From assembly GCA_030064695.1 (NCBI GenBank), contig JASHYV010000180.1, forward strand, positions 1 to 5,970: a stretch of DNA of 5,970 bases, in the 5' to 3' direction. The translations under genes were made by a program, and so were the position numbers. Source of the stretch: Thermoplasmata archaeon (GTDB lineage Archaea; Thermoplasmatota; Thermoplasmata; UBA184). Below are positions 5,333 to 5,970 of this stretch, piece by piece. Numbering within the stretch: the stretch's first letter is position 1; each line of letters begins with the position of its first letter. A model generated the notes under the pieces. It made no database searches. It was not told where the DNA came from and saw only the letters and a list, made by a program, of their open reading frames with translations.

Positions 5333-5970
5333 ATGCCGATCGACTTCACCTTCACCGCCGACCAGGAGGCGTTCCGCGACGCCGCGCGCACCTTCCTCCA
5401 GCGCGAGGTCGCGCCGATCGTCGCGGAGATGGACGAGAAGGAGGAATTCCCGCGCGCCACCGTGCGCCGTATGCAGGAGGAGGGGTACTTCGGCATCCCG
5501 ATCCCCGAGGAGTACGGCGGGCTGGGCCTCGGGAAGGTCGGCTACTGCATCTTCCTCGAGGAGCTCGGAAAGGTCGACGCCTCCCACGGCGTCATCGTCG
5601 GCGCCCACACCTCGCTCGGATCCACGCCGCTGCTCTACTACGGCACGGAGGAGCAGAAGCAGCGGTGGCTCGTGCCGGCGGCGAAGGGCGAGAAGCTCCT
5701 GGCCTTCAGCTTGACCGAGCCGGGTTCCGGTAGCGACTCCGGGGCCGTCCACACCGTCGCCGAGAAGCAGGGCGACCACTGGCTCCTGACCGGGACCAAG
5801 ATCTACGTCTCCAACGGGCGCGAGGCCGACACGGTCGTGCTGATGGCCGCCAACGACGTGAAGCTCGGCGCGAACGGCGGCGTGACGGCGTTCCTCGTCG
5901 ACACGAACCTGCCCGGCTTCAAGGTCGGACGGTCCGAGAAGAAGATGGGGCTCCACGGCACCTCGACCTC
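5333..5970 (+). CDS. Acyl-CoA dehydrogenase (N-terminal 212 codons; runs off the right edge)
   Basis: This FAD enzyme oxidises acyl-CoA to trans-2-enoyl-CoA and hands electrons to electron-transfer flavoprotein. About 55% of a usual 380-residue protein is present. The N-terminal helical domain starts MPIDFTFTADQEAFRDAART and includes GYFGIPIPEEYGGLGLG (51-67). The middle domain shows LAFSLTEPGSGSD (123-135), the FAD/substrate-binding signature 'a..lTEP.aGSD', then LTGTKIYVSNGREAD (152-166) and SEKKMGLHGTST (201-212). The C-terminal domain with the catalytic glutamate lies beyond the window, so activity and chain-length class cannot be judged. The ATG at 5333 lies 4 nt after the hydratase stop and starts the family's conserved N-terminus directly. 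It shares an operon with the hydratase, whose substrate is this enzyme's product. Confidence 0.95.
   Translation, partial: MPIDFTFTADQEAFRDAARTFLQREVAPIVAEMDEKEEFPRATVRRMQEEGYFGIPIPEEYGGLGLGKVGYCIFLEELGKVDASHGVIVGAHTSLGSTPLLYYGTEEQKQRWLVPAAKGEKLLAFSLTEPGSGSDSGAVHTVAEKQGDHWLLTGTKIYVSNGREADTVVLMAANDVKLGANGGVTAFLVDTNLPGFKVGRSEKKMGLHGTST

Noticed and set aside
4393..5496. A 367-codon minus-strand frame antisense to the enoyl-CoA hydratase and acyl-CoA dehydrogenase
   Set aside because: Both sense-strand genes carry full catalytic motifs, while the antisense product is Arg-rich without domains.
1..5970. A novel defence, mobile or CRISPR-like system
   Set aside because: No regularly spaced repeats, transposase, integrase, inverted terminal repeats, nuclease or toxin-antitoxin signatures were found. 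All genes belong to recognisable housekeeping or metabolic families, and composition is uniform.

Overview
The window is about 70% G+C and almost fully coding. It reads as an archaeal chromosome segment. The evidence is a translation initiation factor 1A of the archaeal/eukaryotic type, a stand-alone Bud32 kinase, and TATA-type box A elements about 25-30 bp in front of several start codons with little or no leader. The mix of euryarchaeal-type informational genes with aerobic-style fatty-acid degradation genes would suit a high-GC heterotrophic Thermoplasmatota-like lineage. That placement is inference, not something the sequence proves.

Layout: positions 1-116 (minus) hold the first 38 codons of an FAD-dependent oxidoreductase resembling FixC/ETF-quinone oxidoreductase. 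Positions 179-796 (minus) encode a two-helix membrane protein with a bacterial-type PH (bPH2) domain. A short divergent promoter region (797-890) separates it from a rightward cluster: an amidohydrolase_2-family TIM-barrel enzyme (891-1742), aIF1A (about 1769-2197) and a bifunctional NAD(P)HX epimerase/dehydratase (2206-3708). Bud32 (3719-4372, minus) converges on this cluster with a gap of only 10 bp. After a 170 bp divergent intergenic region, an enoyl-CoA hydratase (4543-5328) and an acyl-CoA dehydrogenase (5333 to beyond the right edge) form a tight two-gene beta-oxidation operon.

Functional themes: the right end and the left-edge fragment fit one pathway. The acyl-CoA dehydrogenase would pass electrons through ETF to a FixC-like quinone oxidoreductase, and the hydratase performs the next beta-oxidation step. 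The middle is housekeeping: translation initiation (aIF1A), repair of damaged nicotinamide cofactor (Nnr), and tRNA t6A modification through KEOPS (Bud32). The amidohydrolase and the PH-domain protein have recognisable folds but unknown substrates or roles.

No mobile element, CRISPR array, tRNA or rRNA gene, or defence system was seen. I found no convincing novel multi-gene system. The points most worth checking are the leaderless promoter pattern, the start-site consequences for Bud32 and aIF1A, the unfused Bud32 with an altered DFG motif, and the extended tails of aIF1A.
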